NCBI RefSeq assembly: GCF_004216955.1
Contig: NZ_SGXL01000001.1
Coordinates: forward strand, 1-64,000
Direction of reading: 5' to 3'
DNA: 64,000 nt
Origin: Fictibacillus sp. BK138
Lineage (GTDB): Bacteria > Bacillota > Bacilli > Bacillales > Fictibacillaceae
Below, one piece after another: positions 41,405 through 49,761 of this stretch (position 1 is its first letter; each line of letters starts with the position of its first letter). The translations under genes and the position numbers were made by a program. The notes below the pieces were generated by a model, which saw only the letters and a program-made list of their open reading frames with translations, did not search any database and had not been told where the DNA came from.

Positions 41405-43240
41405 ATGGATAAAGTCAATTTTTTTAAATCAATACATGTGAAATTTGTATTGATTTATGTTTTGCTCATATTAATAGCGATGCAGGTGATCAGTGTCTAT
41501 TTTATCAACAATCTAGAGAATGATCTGCGGCAGAACTTCACAAAATCACTTTATGACAGAGTGAATTTGCTGGAGTTTAATATTGAGCAGAAAATGAAGG
41601 ACGAAAAGAGCTACAAAGATCAAAAAACAGAAGATGGTGCCAAACCTGAAAAAACGCTTGAAGGTGATATTCAAGCGTTAATTGACGAGGAATTTGAAGA
41701 GAAAGAAGTTCAAGTACTCAATAAAGAAGGTACTGTCCTGGCAAGCAGCAATCCTAGATTACTAGGCCAGGTCAGCTTCAATTCAAAGATTAAACTGGCG
41801 CTTGAGGGGACAGTGGATGACGAGGTCATGCTCACACCTGAAGGCGAACGGGTTATGGTTCTTGCCAAACCGATCAAAATTGACAATAACGGACCAACTA
41901 TTGGTGCGATTTATTTAGAAGCATCGATTGAAAGTATTTTTAAACAAATACAGCGCATTAATAATATTTTAGTAACCGGTACTGTAATAGCTCTGCTTAT
42001 TACAGGACTTCTCGGTGTCTTTTTGGCACGCACGATAACGCGGCCGATGGCAGATATGAGAAAACAGGCTCTCGTTATGGCTAGAGGTGACTTTTCACGT
42101 AAAGTACAGCTATATGGTGACGACGAGATCGGCCAGCTTGCGATGACGTTTAATAACCTGACGAAAAAGCTTCAAGAAGCGACAGCTATTACAGAGAGTG
42201 AGAGAAGAAAACTTCGTTCGGTCTTAACTTATATGACAGATGGAGTAATTGCAACCGACCGCGATGGAGCGATTATTCTGATGAATGACCGGGCTGAAGA
42301 GATGTTGAATATTTCAAGACAGAACGCACTTGGTACATCATTGATGGAACTATTGCGTTTGAATACAAATTACACGTGGGAAGAGCTCTATAACGAATAT
42401 GAATCCATGCTGCTCGATTTCAGTACAGATGATCTTCATTATGTCGTGCGCGCTAACTTTTCAACGATTCAAAAAGACGACGGGCCGATTAACGGTCTGA
42501 TCTGTGTATTGCATGATGTTACAGAACAAGAGCAGATTGATAATGAACGAAGAGAGTTCGTTTTTAACGTATCACATGAATTAAGAACACCTTTAACTAC
42601 GATGAGAAGCTATCTGGAAGCATTAGCCGATGGTGCATGGCAGGATGAAAACATCGCACCGCGTTTTTTAGAAGTGACACAGAACGAAACAGAGCGGATG
42701 ATCCGTCTTGTTACAGACTTGCTTCAATTATCAAAAATGGACAGCAAAGACTATCGTTTTAATTTCCGTGAAATAGATTTAGTAGAATTCCTTGATGGCA
42801 TCATTGAGCGTTTTGAGATGCTTGAGAAAGAGAATATTGTATTATCCCGCTCCCTTCCCGACAGTGTGATACCTGTTCAGTTAGATACCGATAAAATGAC
42901 GCAGGTGCTGGATAATATTATTTCCAATGCCATGAAATACTCTCCTGAAGGCGGTACGATAACCGTTGCTGTTTCAATCACAGGAAGAAAAGTAAAAGTA
43001 AGTATTTCTGATCAAGGTGTAGGAATACCTAAAAACAATGTGTCTAAAATTTTCGACCGCTTTTTCCGTGTCGACCGAGCACGTTCCAGAGATCTTGGAG
43101 GTACGGGGCTTGGCCTTGCGATTGCAAAAGAAATTGTTCTTGCGCATGGCGGGGATATTTGGGCTGAAAGTGAATGGGGACAAGGTACGACCATACATTT
43201 TACTCTTCCTTTAAGAAAAGTTAAGGAGGGGCAGCGATGA
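41405..43240 (+). CDS. walK: Essential sensor histidine kinase WalK
   Basis: WalK senses cell-wall state and phosphorylates WalR. The 611 residues comprise TM1 (about 12-34), an extracytoplasmic sensor domain (to about 185), TM2 (about 186-206), HAMP (about 207-258), a PAS domain (about 265-375), a HisKA domain with phospho-acceptor His391 (VSHELRTPL) and an HATPase domain (NAMKYSPEGG, DQGVGIP, GTGLGLAI). It starts five bases after walR, and its stop overlaps walH (ATGA). Confidence 0.97.
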   Translation: MDKVNFFKSIHVKFVLIYVLLILIAMQVISVYFINNLENDLRQNFTKSLYDRVNLLEFNIEQKMKDEKSYKDQKTEDGAKPEKTLEGDIQALIDEEFEEKEVQVLNKEGTVLASSNPRLLGQVSFNSKIKLALEGTVDDEVMLTPEGERVMVLAKPIKIDNNGPTIGAIYLEASIESIFKQIQRINNILVTGTVIALLITGLLGVFLARTITRPMADMRKQALVMARGDFSRKVQLYGDDEIGQLAMTFNNLTKKLQEATAITESERRKLRSVLTYMTDGVIATDRDGAIILMNDRAEEMLNISRQNALGTSLMELLRLNTNYTWEELYNEYESMLLDFSTDDLHYVVRANFSTIQKDDGPINGLICVLHDVTEQEQIDNERREFVFNVSHELRTPLTTMRSYLEALADGAWQDENIAPRFLEVTQNETERMIRLVTDLLQLSKMDSKDYRFNFREIDLVEFLDGIIERFEMLEKENIVLSRSLPDSVIPVQLDTDKMTQVLDNIISNAMKYSPEGGTITVAVSITGRKVKVSISDQGVGIPKNNVSKIFDRFFRVDRARSRDLGGTGLGLAIAKEIVLAHGGDIWAESEWGQGTTIHFTLPLRKVKEGQR

Positions 43241-44640
43241 ACTGGTTAAAATGGATTACACATGCCAGAAAAATAATTACTCTTTATCGCGAGAACTATG
43301 AGTTTATAAAATCGATTACACTGACTGCGCTCATTTTATTAAGTCTTGTACTTACATGGAGTCTTTGGACGTTTAAGCCAAGCCATCCATTATTAGAGGA
43401 TGCGCGAACGGTAAAAAAACAAGAAGTAGAAGATCCTGCGGAAATTAAAGACGTAGTCAATCCAACGCAAGTTATCTATCATAGTGGAAATAAGTTATAT
43501 GGTGCAGAAGCCAATGAGGTAGTTGAAAAGTTTCACAACCTATTAAACGAAACGAAATTCATATTTGAAACAGGTACAAAAAACAACCGTACATTTGATC
43601 CGGAAGAAAACTTTTTAAACGACATCCCGCATATTGAAGTCATTTATCCGGTAGATATGACAAAGGAAATCTATAAAGAAGTATTTTCAATTGAATCTGA
43701 GATTACTGCAAACAAACCAAATGATGTAGACAGGATCTTTCTCTTCCAAAATCCATCTACAGAAAGCATTGAAGGCTATTTAGTCTCCTATGAGACAAAA
43801 AAGATGCACAAGATTAAAGCTTCTAATAATAATCTGCTTCCATTAATAAAAAACATGAATGAAATGGTTACGGACGAAAGCATGGTTCCTTATATTTCTT
43901 ATGATATCGAAGAGCGGGAAGAGAATGGCATGAATGAAATTAAGCAAAGGTTCTACTTCCCGAAAAATAAGCTGAAATTAAACAGGTACAACTATATTTC
44001 CAGACCAACAACTGAAGACACGTATGAAATGTATAAGAAAGCTCTCTTTAAAGATCCACAAGCTGTAAAGAGTGCAACAGGCGATAATGAAATAACGTAT
44101 GCCGATGGAACAGCTGCAATGGTCGTTAAAATCCTGCAAAATCGTTTTGCCTATACAAACTTTGCTGGATCGCCTAATCCGGATACGATCCAGATCTCAC
44201 CGCTCTTTCAATCGGTCGAATATATCAATACACATGCAGGGTGGGGAAATCCATATATCTTATCAAATCTTGGTTCTTCTACTGATTTTTGGCTGTTTGT
44301 TGAAAACTTGCCTGTACTCGATCCAGAAATGCAAATGAGTTTAACTTGGTACGAAAATGAATTACAGGAGTATGAACGGTCCCTAGTACAATTGGATTTG
44401 AGCGAGACGTCCATTCCTTCATCGTTAACAGAAGAAATTACGATACAATCTGGAGATGCAGTGTTAAGAAAATTGAAAGAATCTGATTACAACACGAACT
44501 ATATTAAAGATATTCGTATCGGATATACGATGAAGAAGCGTGAACCACATCTCTATATGCTTGAGCCGCAGTGGTTTATCAAATATGACATAAAAGGCTG
44601 GGAGCTATTATTTAAAGAAGACGGAGAGGAAGGGTTTTAA
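43237..44640 (+). CDS. walH: WalK accessory regulator WalH (YycH)
   Basis: YycH is a membrane-anchored extracytoplasmic protein that modulates WalK with YycI. The 467 residues have one N-terminal membrane segment (about 27-47, ITLTALILLSLVLTWSLW) followed by a large extracellular domain without catalytic motifs, as in the family. Its ATG overlaps the walK stop, so translation is coupled. Confidence 0.93.
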   Translation: MNWLKWITHARKIITLYRENYEFIKSITLTALILLSLVLTWSLWTFKPSHPLLEDARTVKKQEVEDPAEIKDVVNPTQVIYHSGNKLYGAEANEVVEKFHNLLNETKFIFETGTKNNRTFDPEENFLNDIPHIEVIYPVDMTKEIYKEVFSIESEITANKPNDVDRIFLFQNPSTESIEGYLVSYETKKMHKIKASNNNLLPLIKNMNEMVTDESMVPYISYDIEEREENGMNEIKQRFYFPKNKLKLNRYNYISRPTTEDTYEMYKKALFKDPQAVKSATGDNEITYADGTAAMVVKILQNRFAYTNFAGSPNPDTIQISPLFQSVEYINTHAGWGNPYILSNLGSSTDFWLFVENLPVLDPEMQMSLTWYENELQEYERSLVQLDLSETSIPSSLTEEITIQSGDAVLRKLKESDYNTNYIKDIRIGYTMKKREPHLYMLEPQWFIKYDIKGWELLFKEDGEEGF

Positions 44641-45486
44641 TTGGATTGGAAGAAAACAAAAAGCATTTTTATCCTTACCTTTCTTGTCTTAAACTTGTTT
44701 TTGGGATACCAGCTCTATCAAAAGAACGATATAAACAATATTGCTTATCTATCAGAACAGCCTTTAGAAGAAAGGTTAGCGATCAATAAAATTTCTTATC
44801 AGGATAAAATTCCAAAATACAAAGATGAACAGACCTTAATCAGTGCCCAGCGCTATAAATTTACAGAAGAAGAACAAAAGCTAAGTTCAAAAAACATCTC
44901 ACTTGATGAGGATACGAGCACTGATATCACTCTTCACTATAAGCTGAAAGAACCTATTGATCTCCCTGAAAAGGATACAAAAGATCTTATCGCTGATTTA
45001 GAAAAATTTATAGAAGAGAATGTTACCCGCGGCAAAGATTACAGGTATTATGAATGGGATAAGGAAGAAAATATCATCTGGTTTAATCAGGTTTACTTAG
45101 AAAAGCCGATCTTTTATAATACTGCTAATTTTGTAATTCCAAATAGTTCAAAACTGGATTATGAAGCACCTAATGGAATGATTAAATTCAAACTCGATGA
45201 TAATGGAAACCTAACACAATTTACCCAAACGTATCTACTTATTATGCGTCAGGGTGCCTTTCAAGAAATCATTACTCCTAAAAAAGCATTAGGACGTTTA
45301 TTAGATACGAACAACCTGAAAAAAGGACATAAAATCAAAGATATTAAACTAGGATATTACAGTCTTGTAGGTGTAGGGGATCTTCAGGTTTATGCACCGA
45401 CCTGGCTGATTGAAACAGAGCACGGACAATATTTAGTCAATGCAACTGACAGTTCCATTCAAGTTTTATCTGAAAAAGAGGAGTAG
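44641..45486 (+). CDS. walI: WalK accessory regulator WalI (YycI)
   Basis: YycI is the partner of YycH in controlling WalK. The 281 residues have one N-terminal membrane segment (about 6-24, [20 protein letters not shown]) and an extracytoplasmic domain. A TTG start directly abuts the walH stop, behind GAGGAAGGG, so expression is coupled. Confidence 0.92.
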   Translation: MDWKKTKSIFILTFLVLNLFLGYQLYQKNDINNIAYLSEQPLEERLAINKISYQDKIPKYKDEQTLISAQRYKFTEEEQKLSSKNISLDEDTSTDITLHYKLKEPIDLPEKDTKDLIADLEKFIEENVTRGKDYRYYEWDKEENIIWFNQVYLEKPIFYNTANFVIPNSSKLDYEAPNGMIKFKLDDNGNLTQFTQTYLLIMRQGAFQEIITPKKALGRLLDTNNLKKGHKIKDIKLGYYSLVGVGDLQVYAPTWLIETEHGQYLVNATDSSIQVLSEKEE

Positions 45487-45502
45487 AAAGGAACATGCGG
45501 TT

Positions 45503-46300
45503 ATGAGTTTAAAATTCAGTGTTCTCGCTAGCGGGAGCTCGGGGAATGCGATTTACGTAGAAACAGAGAAAACAAGATTGCTTGTTGATGCTGGACTAAG
45601 TGCTAAGCAGATACAGATTCTTTTTGAAAAAGCCGCTTGTGGAGAAGTGGGAGATATCGACGGAATCTTAGTCACTCATGAACACAGCGACCATATAAAA
45701 GGGCTGGGTGTACTTGCCCGGAGGTTTAAGCTTCCGATCTATGCAAATAAAAATACGTGGAACGCGATGGACGGATTGATTGGAGAAGTAAACACGGAAC
45801 AGAAGTTTGAGTTTGAGATGGAAACGGTCAAAACGTTTAATGACCTTGAGGTAGAGTCATTTGGCGTTTCTCATGACGCTGCAGAGCCGATGTTCTATGT
45901 GTTTCACCATAATGGCAGGAAACTCGCTCTGATGACTGATACAGGCTATGTGAGCGACCGTATGAAAGGCATCATCCGCGACAGTCATTCGCTTGTTATT
46001 GAATCCAACCATGATATCAATATGCTGATGATGGGGAGATACCCATGGAACATCAAGCGCCGTATTCTAGGAGACCATGGACATATCTCGAACGAAGATT
46101 GCGGACATGCTCTTGCTGATGTGATCGGCGACGGGACTAAGCATATCTATTTAGCCCATCTAAGTAAAGATAACAATATGAAAGACATCGCTAGACTTGC
46201 GGTTGAACAAACACTGAAAACCCATGATATTTTGACTGGGGATCAAGTCATTTTACACGATACGGATGCCAGTCAGCCAACAAAGCTGGCAGTCGTTTAA
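45503..46300 (+). CDS. walJ: Metallo-beta-lactamase fold protein WalJ (YycJ)
   Basis: WalJ is a predicted metal-dependent exonuclease linked to the wal operon. The 265 residues have the metallo-beta-lactamase motif [17 protein letters not shown] near 60 and further histidine/aspartate ligands ([34 protein letters not shown]). The ATG at 45503 behind AAAGGA matches the family start; the longer frame overlaps walI. Confidence 0.93.
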   Translation: MSLKFSVLASGSSGNAIYVETEKTRLLVDAGLSAKQIQILFEKAACGEVGDIDGILVTHEHSDHIKGLGVLARRFKLPIYANKNTWNAMDGLIGEVNTEQKFEFEMETVKTFNDLEVESFGVSHDAAEPMFYVFHHNGRKLALMTDTGYVSDRMKGIIRDSHSLVIESNHDINMLMMGRYPWNIKRRILGDHGHISNEDCGHALADVIGDGTKHIYLAHLSKDNNMKDIARLAVEQTLKTHDILTGDQVILHDTDASQPTKLAVV

Positions 46301-46448
46301 ATAACTTACTTGTTTAAAGTAAACCGTTTCAGGAAATAACAATAAGTGTGGGAAATTATGAAAAATAACCCAAAATGTCCATAATTTAAGGACTTATTAC
46401 TTATAATGGGTTATGAATTCGAACACTTCATTGTTGAAAGGAACGGTG

Positions 46449-47657
46449 ATGACTTACATGGGTTATTATGATGGAGATCATGAATCCTCATCTCGACAAA
46501 AAGGAAACCGCGGAGGTAAGTTTCTACCAGCTTTGCTAGGAGCGATTCTGGGCGGTTTGCTTGTATTATTTACAGTACCAGCACTAGGGGGCGCAGGTTT
46601 GCTTCCGGATAACCTGTATCCTTCGAATGGGGAAGAAAACGGTTTAGGTGCTGATGAAAAAGCAGAAGAACGAAGGATTGATGTTGATTTAGCTACCAAC
46701 GTTACAGAAGCAGTCGATAAAGCTTCTGACGCTGTAGTGGAAGTAATCAATATCCAGCAAACCGATTTCTGGAGCCAGCAGCCAGCAGGAACAGGATCAG
46801 GCGTTATTTATAAAAAAGAAGGCGGTAAAGCCTACGTTGTTACGAACGATCACGTTGTAGCAGATGCGAGTCAGATCGAGATCACATTAAGCAACGGAAC
46901 AAAGCTAAAGGGTACACTTCGCGGTACAGATCCTTTAATGGACCTTGCTGTGGTTGAAATTGATGGCAGCAAAGTGAAAGATGTTGCAGAGTTCGGTGTT
47001 TCTGGTGACTTAAAACGTGGAGAGCCTGCGATTGCGATCGGGAACCCTCTCGGGAATTTTCCTGGCTCTGTAACGCAAGGGATTGTTTCCAGTGCGGACC
47101 GCTCCATTCCTGTAGATATTGACCAAGATGGCAACCCAGATTGGCAGGCAGAAGTTATTCAGACTGATGCAGCGATTAACCCCGGAAACAGCGGTGGAGC
47201 TTTGATCAACATTGCGGGGCAGGTTATCGGAATCAACTCTTCTAAAATCGCTCAACAGGAAGTCGAAGGGATAGGCTTTGCAATTCCATCCGATGTAGCA
47301 AAACCGATCATTGAAGATCTTGAAAAGTATGGAGAAGTACGAAGACCTTTCCTAGGGGTTAACATCATTCCCCTATCACAGGTAAATTCTTATCAGCGTG
47401 AACAGACATTGAAGATTCCTAATAGTGTAAAAGACGGGATCGTGGTAATGGAAATAACGCCAACCTCTCCAGCTGCACGAGCGGGGATTAAGGAAATGGA
47501 TGTTATCGTTGAGATGGGCGGAGAAAAAATTAAAGATCCTATCGCTCTTCGCAAATTTTTATATACGAAGACGAAGATCGGTGAGGAAGTCGAAGTCGTA
47601 TTCTATCGAGATGGTAAAAAGAAAACAGCCAAAGTTGAATTGGGTAAACAAACATAA
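46449..47657 (+). CDS. HtrA-family serine protease (YycK/HtrC type)
   Basis: A membrane-anchored quality-control protease of 402 residues. It has a cytoplasmic N-terminus, a membrane segment (about 25-48), a trypsin-like domain with catalytic triad His135 (VTNDHVVAD), Asp165 (DLAVVEID) and Ser248 (NPGNSGGAL), and a C-terminal PDZ domain (about 305-395). The ATG at 46449 follows AAAGGA with correct spacing; an ATG at 46413 is less likely. It follows the wal operon, where Bacillus subtilis has htrC (yycK). Confidence 0.92.
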   Translation: MTYMGYYDGDHESSSRQKGNRGGKFLPALLGAILGGLLVLFTVPALGGAGLLPDNLYPSNGEENGLGADEKAEERRIDVDLATNVTEAVDKASDAVVEVINIQQTDFWSQQPAGTGSGVIYKKEGGKAYVVTNDHVVADASQIEITLSNGTKLKGTLRGTDPLMDLAVVEIDGSKVKDVAEFGVSGDLKRGEPAIAIGNPLGNFPGSVTQGIVSSADRSIPVDIDQDGNPDWQAEVIQTDAAINPGNSGGALINIAGQVIGINSSKIAQQEVEGIGFAIPSDVAKPIIEDLEKYGEVRRPFLGVNIIPLSQVNSYQREQTLKIPNSVKDGIVVMEITPTSPAARAGIKEMDVIVEMGGEKIKDPIALRKFLYTKTKIGEEVEVVFYRDGKKKTAKVELGKQT

Positions 47658-47716
47658 AATGGTAAGAGCAGGGGGCGATCAACCTCCTGTTTTTATTTTA
47701 TATACAAAACGCTATA

Positions 47717-48030
47717 TGTGGACAACTTTTTTGCATGTATGTCGTTTACAGAAGACGAAGAATTCGGTAGTGTAAGATAGAGAATTGTGGATAAGTAAGG
47801 AGAATTGTAAAATGAAGATTATATGCTGCAAAGAGCATGCTGAGCTTGCGATTGACATCATTGTGGATGAGTTTGAAACAGCACCGGTTGTAGAGTTACT
47901 AACAGGAAAAGATGAGTTATCAACAACATGTGAATACTGCAATGAACCAGGTGTATATAAAGTATCGAACATATGAACGCCTACAATATATGGGCTTAAT
48001 TGTGCATATGTGGATAAGTTCTGGGGATAA
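47717..48030. other. DnaA-box cluster around yyzF and upstream of rlmH
   Basis: Six DnaA-like boxes lie within 315 bp: TGTGGACAA 47717, TGTGGATAA 47786 (perfect), TGTGGATGA 47862, TTATCAACA 47918, TGTGGATAA 48009 (perfect) and TGGGGATAA 48022. From memory, Bacillus subtilis has an off-origin DnaA-binding cluster in this neighbourhood, so a conserved regulatory or DnaA-titration site is plausible. Confidence 0.6.
47812..47976 (+). CDS. yyzF: CxxH/CxxC protein (YyzF family)
   Basis: This 54-residue protein starts MKIICCKEHAELAIDIIVDE and has a late CEYC, giving a four-ligand zinc site of the CxxH/CxxC type. The family is conserved next to rlmH in Bacillales, with unknown function. The ATG at 47812 has AAGGAG nine bases upstream; the longer frame starts before that site. 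It is embedded in the DnaA-box cluster. Confidence 0.9.
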   Translation: MKIICCKEHAELAIDIIVDEFETAPVVELLTGKDELSTTCEYCNEPGVYKVSNI

Positions 48031-48057
48031 CTTATTTCGAAAAGGAGTTTTCAACAA

Positions 48058-48537
48058 GTGAATATATCAATTGTTTCCGTAGGGAAGCTAAAAGAAAAGT
48101 ACTTGAAACAAGGTATAGACGAATACTTAAAAAGGCTCGGACCTTACGCAAAAATAGATATCATAGAGGTTCCTGATGAAAAAGCACCTGAAACGTTAAG
48201 TGACCAGGAAATGATCATGGTGAAAAATGCAGAAGGTGAACGGATTCTAGCAAAAATCGGACAAGATGTTCATGTCATCGCAATGGCCATTGAGGGAAAA
48301 GCGATTTCATCAGAAGATCTTGCTGAAAACTTAGATAAGCTGGCGACTTATGGGAAGAGCAAAGTGGCATTTGTTATTGGAGGTTCTCTAGGACTCAGTG
48401 AAGCTGTAATGAAGCGGGCTAATGAGAAGATTTCTTTCGGGAAAATTACTTATCCGCACCAGCTTATGAAGCTTGTTTTAGTTGAGCAGATCTATAGGGC
48501 TTTTCGCATTAATCGGAATGAGCCTTATCACAAGTAG
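48058..48537 (+). CDS. rlmH: 23S rRNA (pseudouridine1915-N3)-methyltransferase RlmH
   Basis: RlmH is a SPOUT-class methyltransferase acting on 23S rRNA helix 69. The 159 residues start [15 protein letters not shown], contain the knotted SAM-binding region [18 protein letters not shown] near 103, and end in the family motif [20 protein letters not shown] start behind AAAGGAG. It is the last gene of the conserved origin-proximal block; content becomes accessory downstream. Confidence 0.97.
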   Translation: MNISIVSVGKLKEKYLKQGIDEYLKRLGPYAKIDIIEVPDEKAPETLSDQEMIMVKNAEGERILAKIGQDVHVIAMAIEGKAISSEDLAENLDKLATYGKSKVAFVIGGSLGLSEAVMKRANEKISFGKITYPHQLMKLVLVEQIYRAFRINRNEPYHK

Positions 48538-48677
48538 ATGGCTAAGGAATTAATAAATATATGTAAGTCGATCTGAAAATTGGCGCCCTGTACCCACTAT
48601 AAGTACTGTTCATTTGGTTCATTTTGCTCTAATACGGGTAATTTATGTTACTGACCGTTTTAGTTAGGGAGATGATT

Positions 48678-49232
48678 ATGAAAGTCTATACGATTGGACA
48701 TTATAACCATTCGAAAGAACAATTTTTGAAGTTGTTGGGAGCAGCTGAAATTAGCTTTGTGGCAGATGTTCGAGCATTTCCTGCAAGTCGCAGGAGTTCA
48801 CACTTTAAAAAAGAAGACATGGAACAGTGGCTGGAAGAAGCGGGGATTCAGTATCACCATTTTTCCGGTCTTGGCGGGAGAAGGAAAATGTCGGGACAGG
48901 TAGGCGAGAAATTAAACGAAGGATGGAATAATCGCTCATTTCAAAACTATGCGGATTATACACTGACCGATGATTTTAAGGATGCTTTGGACCTGCTCAA
49001 GGAACAGGCCCAAGAAGGGAATCTCGTCTATATGTGTTCAGAACATCATCCGGCAAGGTGCCACCGTCTTCTCATCAGCAACTGTCTGCAGGCAAATGGA
49101 TGGGATGTGAACCATCTCATACCTGATGCCAAGGGAAACCCTAGGATAGTGCCTCATGAATTGGGGAAGTGGGGAGCCATGCCAATCATTGAAGAAGATG
49201 GGACCGTTGTGTATCCGAAACTATCAAAATAA
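48678..49232 (+). CDS. DUF488 family protein
   Basis: The 184 residues show the DUF488 pattern: a start MKVYTIGHYNHSKEQFLKLL, then DVRAFPASRRSSHFKKE, and a cysteine/histidine cluster CSEHHPARCHR near 135. Such proteins are predicted small enzymes of unknown reaction. The ATG at 48678 follows AGGGAG; an upstream TTG-initiated frame is less likely. Confidence 0.82.
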   Translation: MKVYTIGHYNHSKEQFLKLLGAAEISFVADVRAFPASRRSSHFKKEDMEQWLEEAGIQYHHFSGLGGRRKMSGQVGEKLNEGWNNRSFQNYADYTLTDDFKDALDLLKEQAQEGNLVYMCSEHHPARCHRLLISNCLQANGWDVNHLIPDAKGNPRIVPHELGKWGAMPIIEEDGTVVYPKLSK

Positions 49233-49324
49233 AAAATGAGAAGCACAGGTGCCTACCCGCTGTCTCTTGAAACTTTGAATAGGAATTAATTAAATTCTTA
49301 CTTTAACTGAAAATTGTTTAAGAA

Positions 49325-49349
49325 AAGCACGAGAACGAGTCTCGTGCTT
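49325..49349 (-). terminator. Terminator downstream of mazG-like gene
   Basis: AAGCACGAG pairs perfectly with CTCGTGCTT around a seven-base loop. On the minus strand a T-rich stretch follows, so it likely ends the DUF2075-mazG transcript; it may also stop DUF488 readthrough. Confidence 0.7.
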
Positions 49350-49406
49350 CCTTTATGCATAAAGAGAAGATGTACTTTTCTATTTTTCTAAAAGTCCAAT
49401 CTACCT

Positions 49407-49718
49407 TTACGATTTATTGGTAATGGGGTACTTCAACCCATTCTTTTTAATCTTATCTTTAATAATTGTCTCAACATCCAAATCTAATTCATTACAGAGC
49501 ATAAGTCCGTATATGAATACATCAGCGATTTCTTCTTTAATGTTTTCAATGTTTTGGTCTACAGCTTCTTCACTGCTTTTCCACTGAAAATCTTCTAGTA
49601 GTTCAGCAGCTTCAATCGAAAGTGAAATGGCAAGGTCTTTTGGGTTGTGATACTGTCCCCATCCTCTAGCTTCTCTAAATTCATTGATTGAGTTCATTAG
49701 TTCCTTGATTTCATTCAA
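49407..49718 (-). CDS. MazG-like nucleotide pyrophosphohydrolase
   Basis: A single-domain all-alpha NTP pyrophosphohydrolase of about 103 residues. Metal-binding pattern ExxE then ExxD is visible in SIEAAELLEDFQW and EEIADVFIYGL; HNPKDLAISL precedes them. The family hydrolyses (d)NTPs to monophosphates and pyrophosphate. I prefer the TTG at 49718, which has AAAGGA at proper distance; an ATG at 49727 directly abuts that site. It lies 35-45 nt downstream of the DUF2075 gene on the same strand and shares its terminator. Confidence 0.85.
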   Translation of the reverse strand: MNEIKELMNSINEFREARGWGQYHNPKDLAISLSIEAAELLEDFQWKSSEEAVDQNIENIKEEIADVFIYGLMLCNELDLDVETIIKDKIKKNGLKYPITNKS

Positions 49719-49761
49719 ATTGCTCATCCTTTGTAGAATTGTCTTTTTCTAAGAAAAATCT

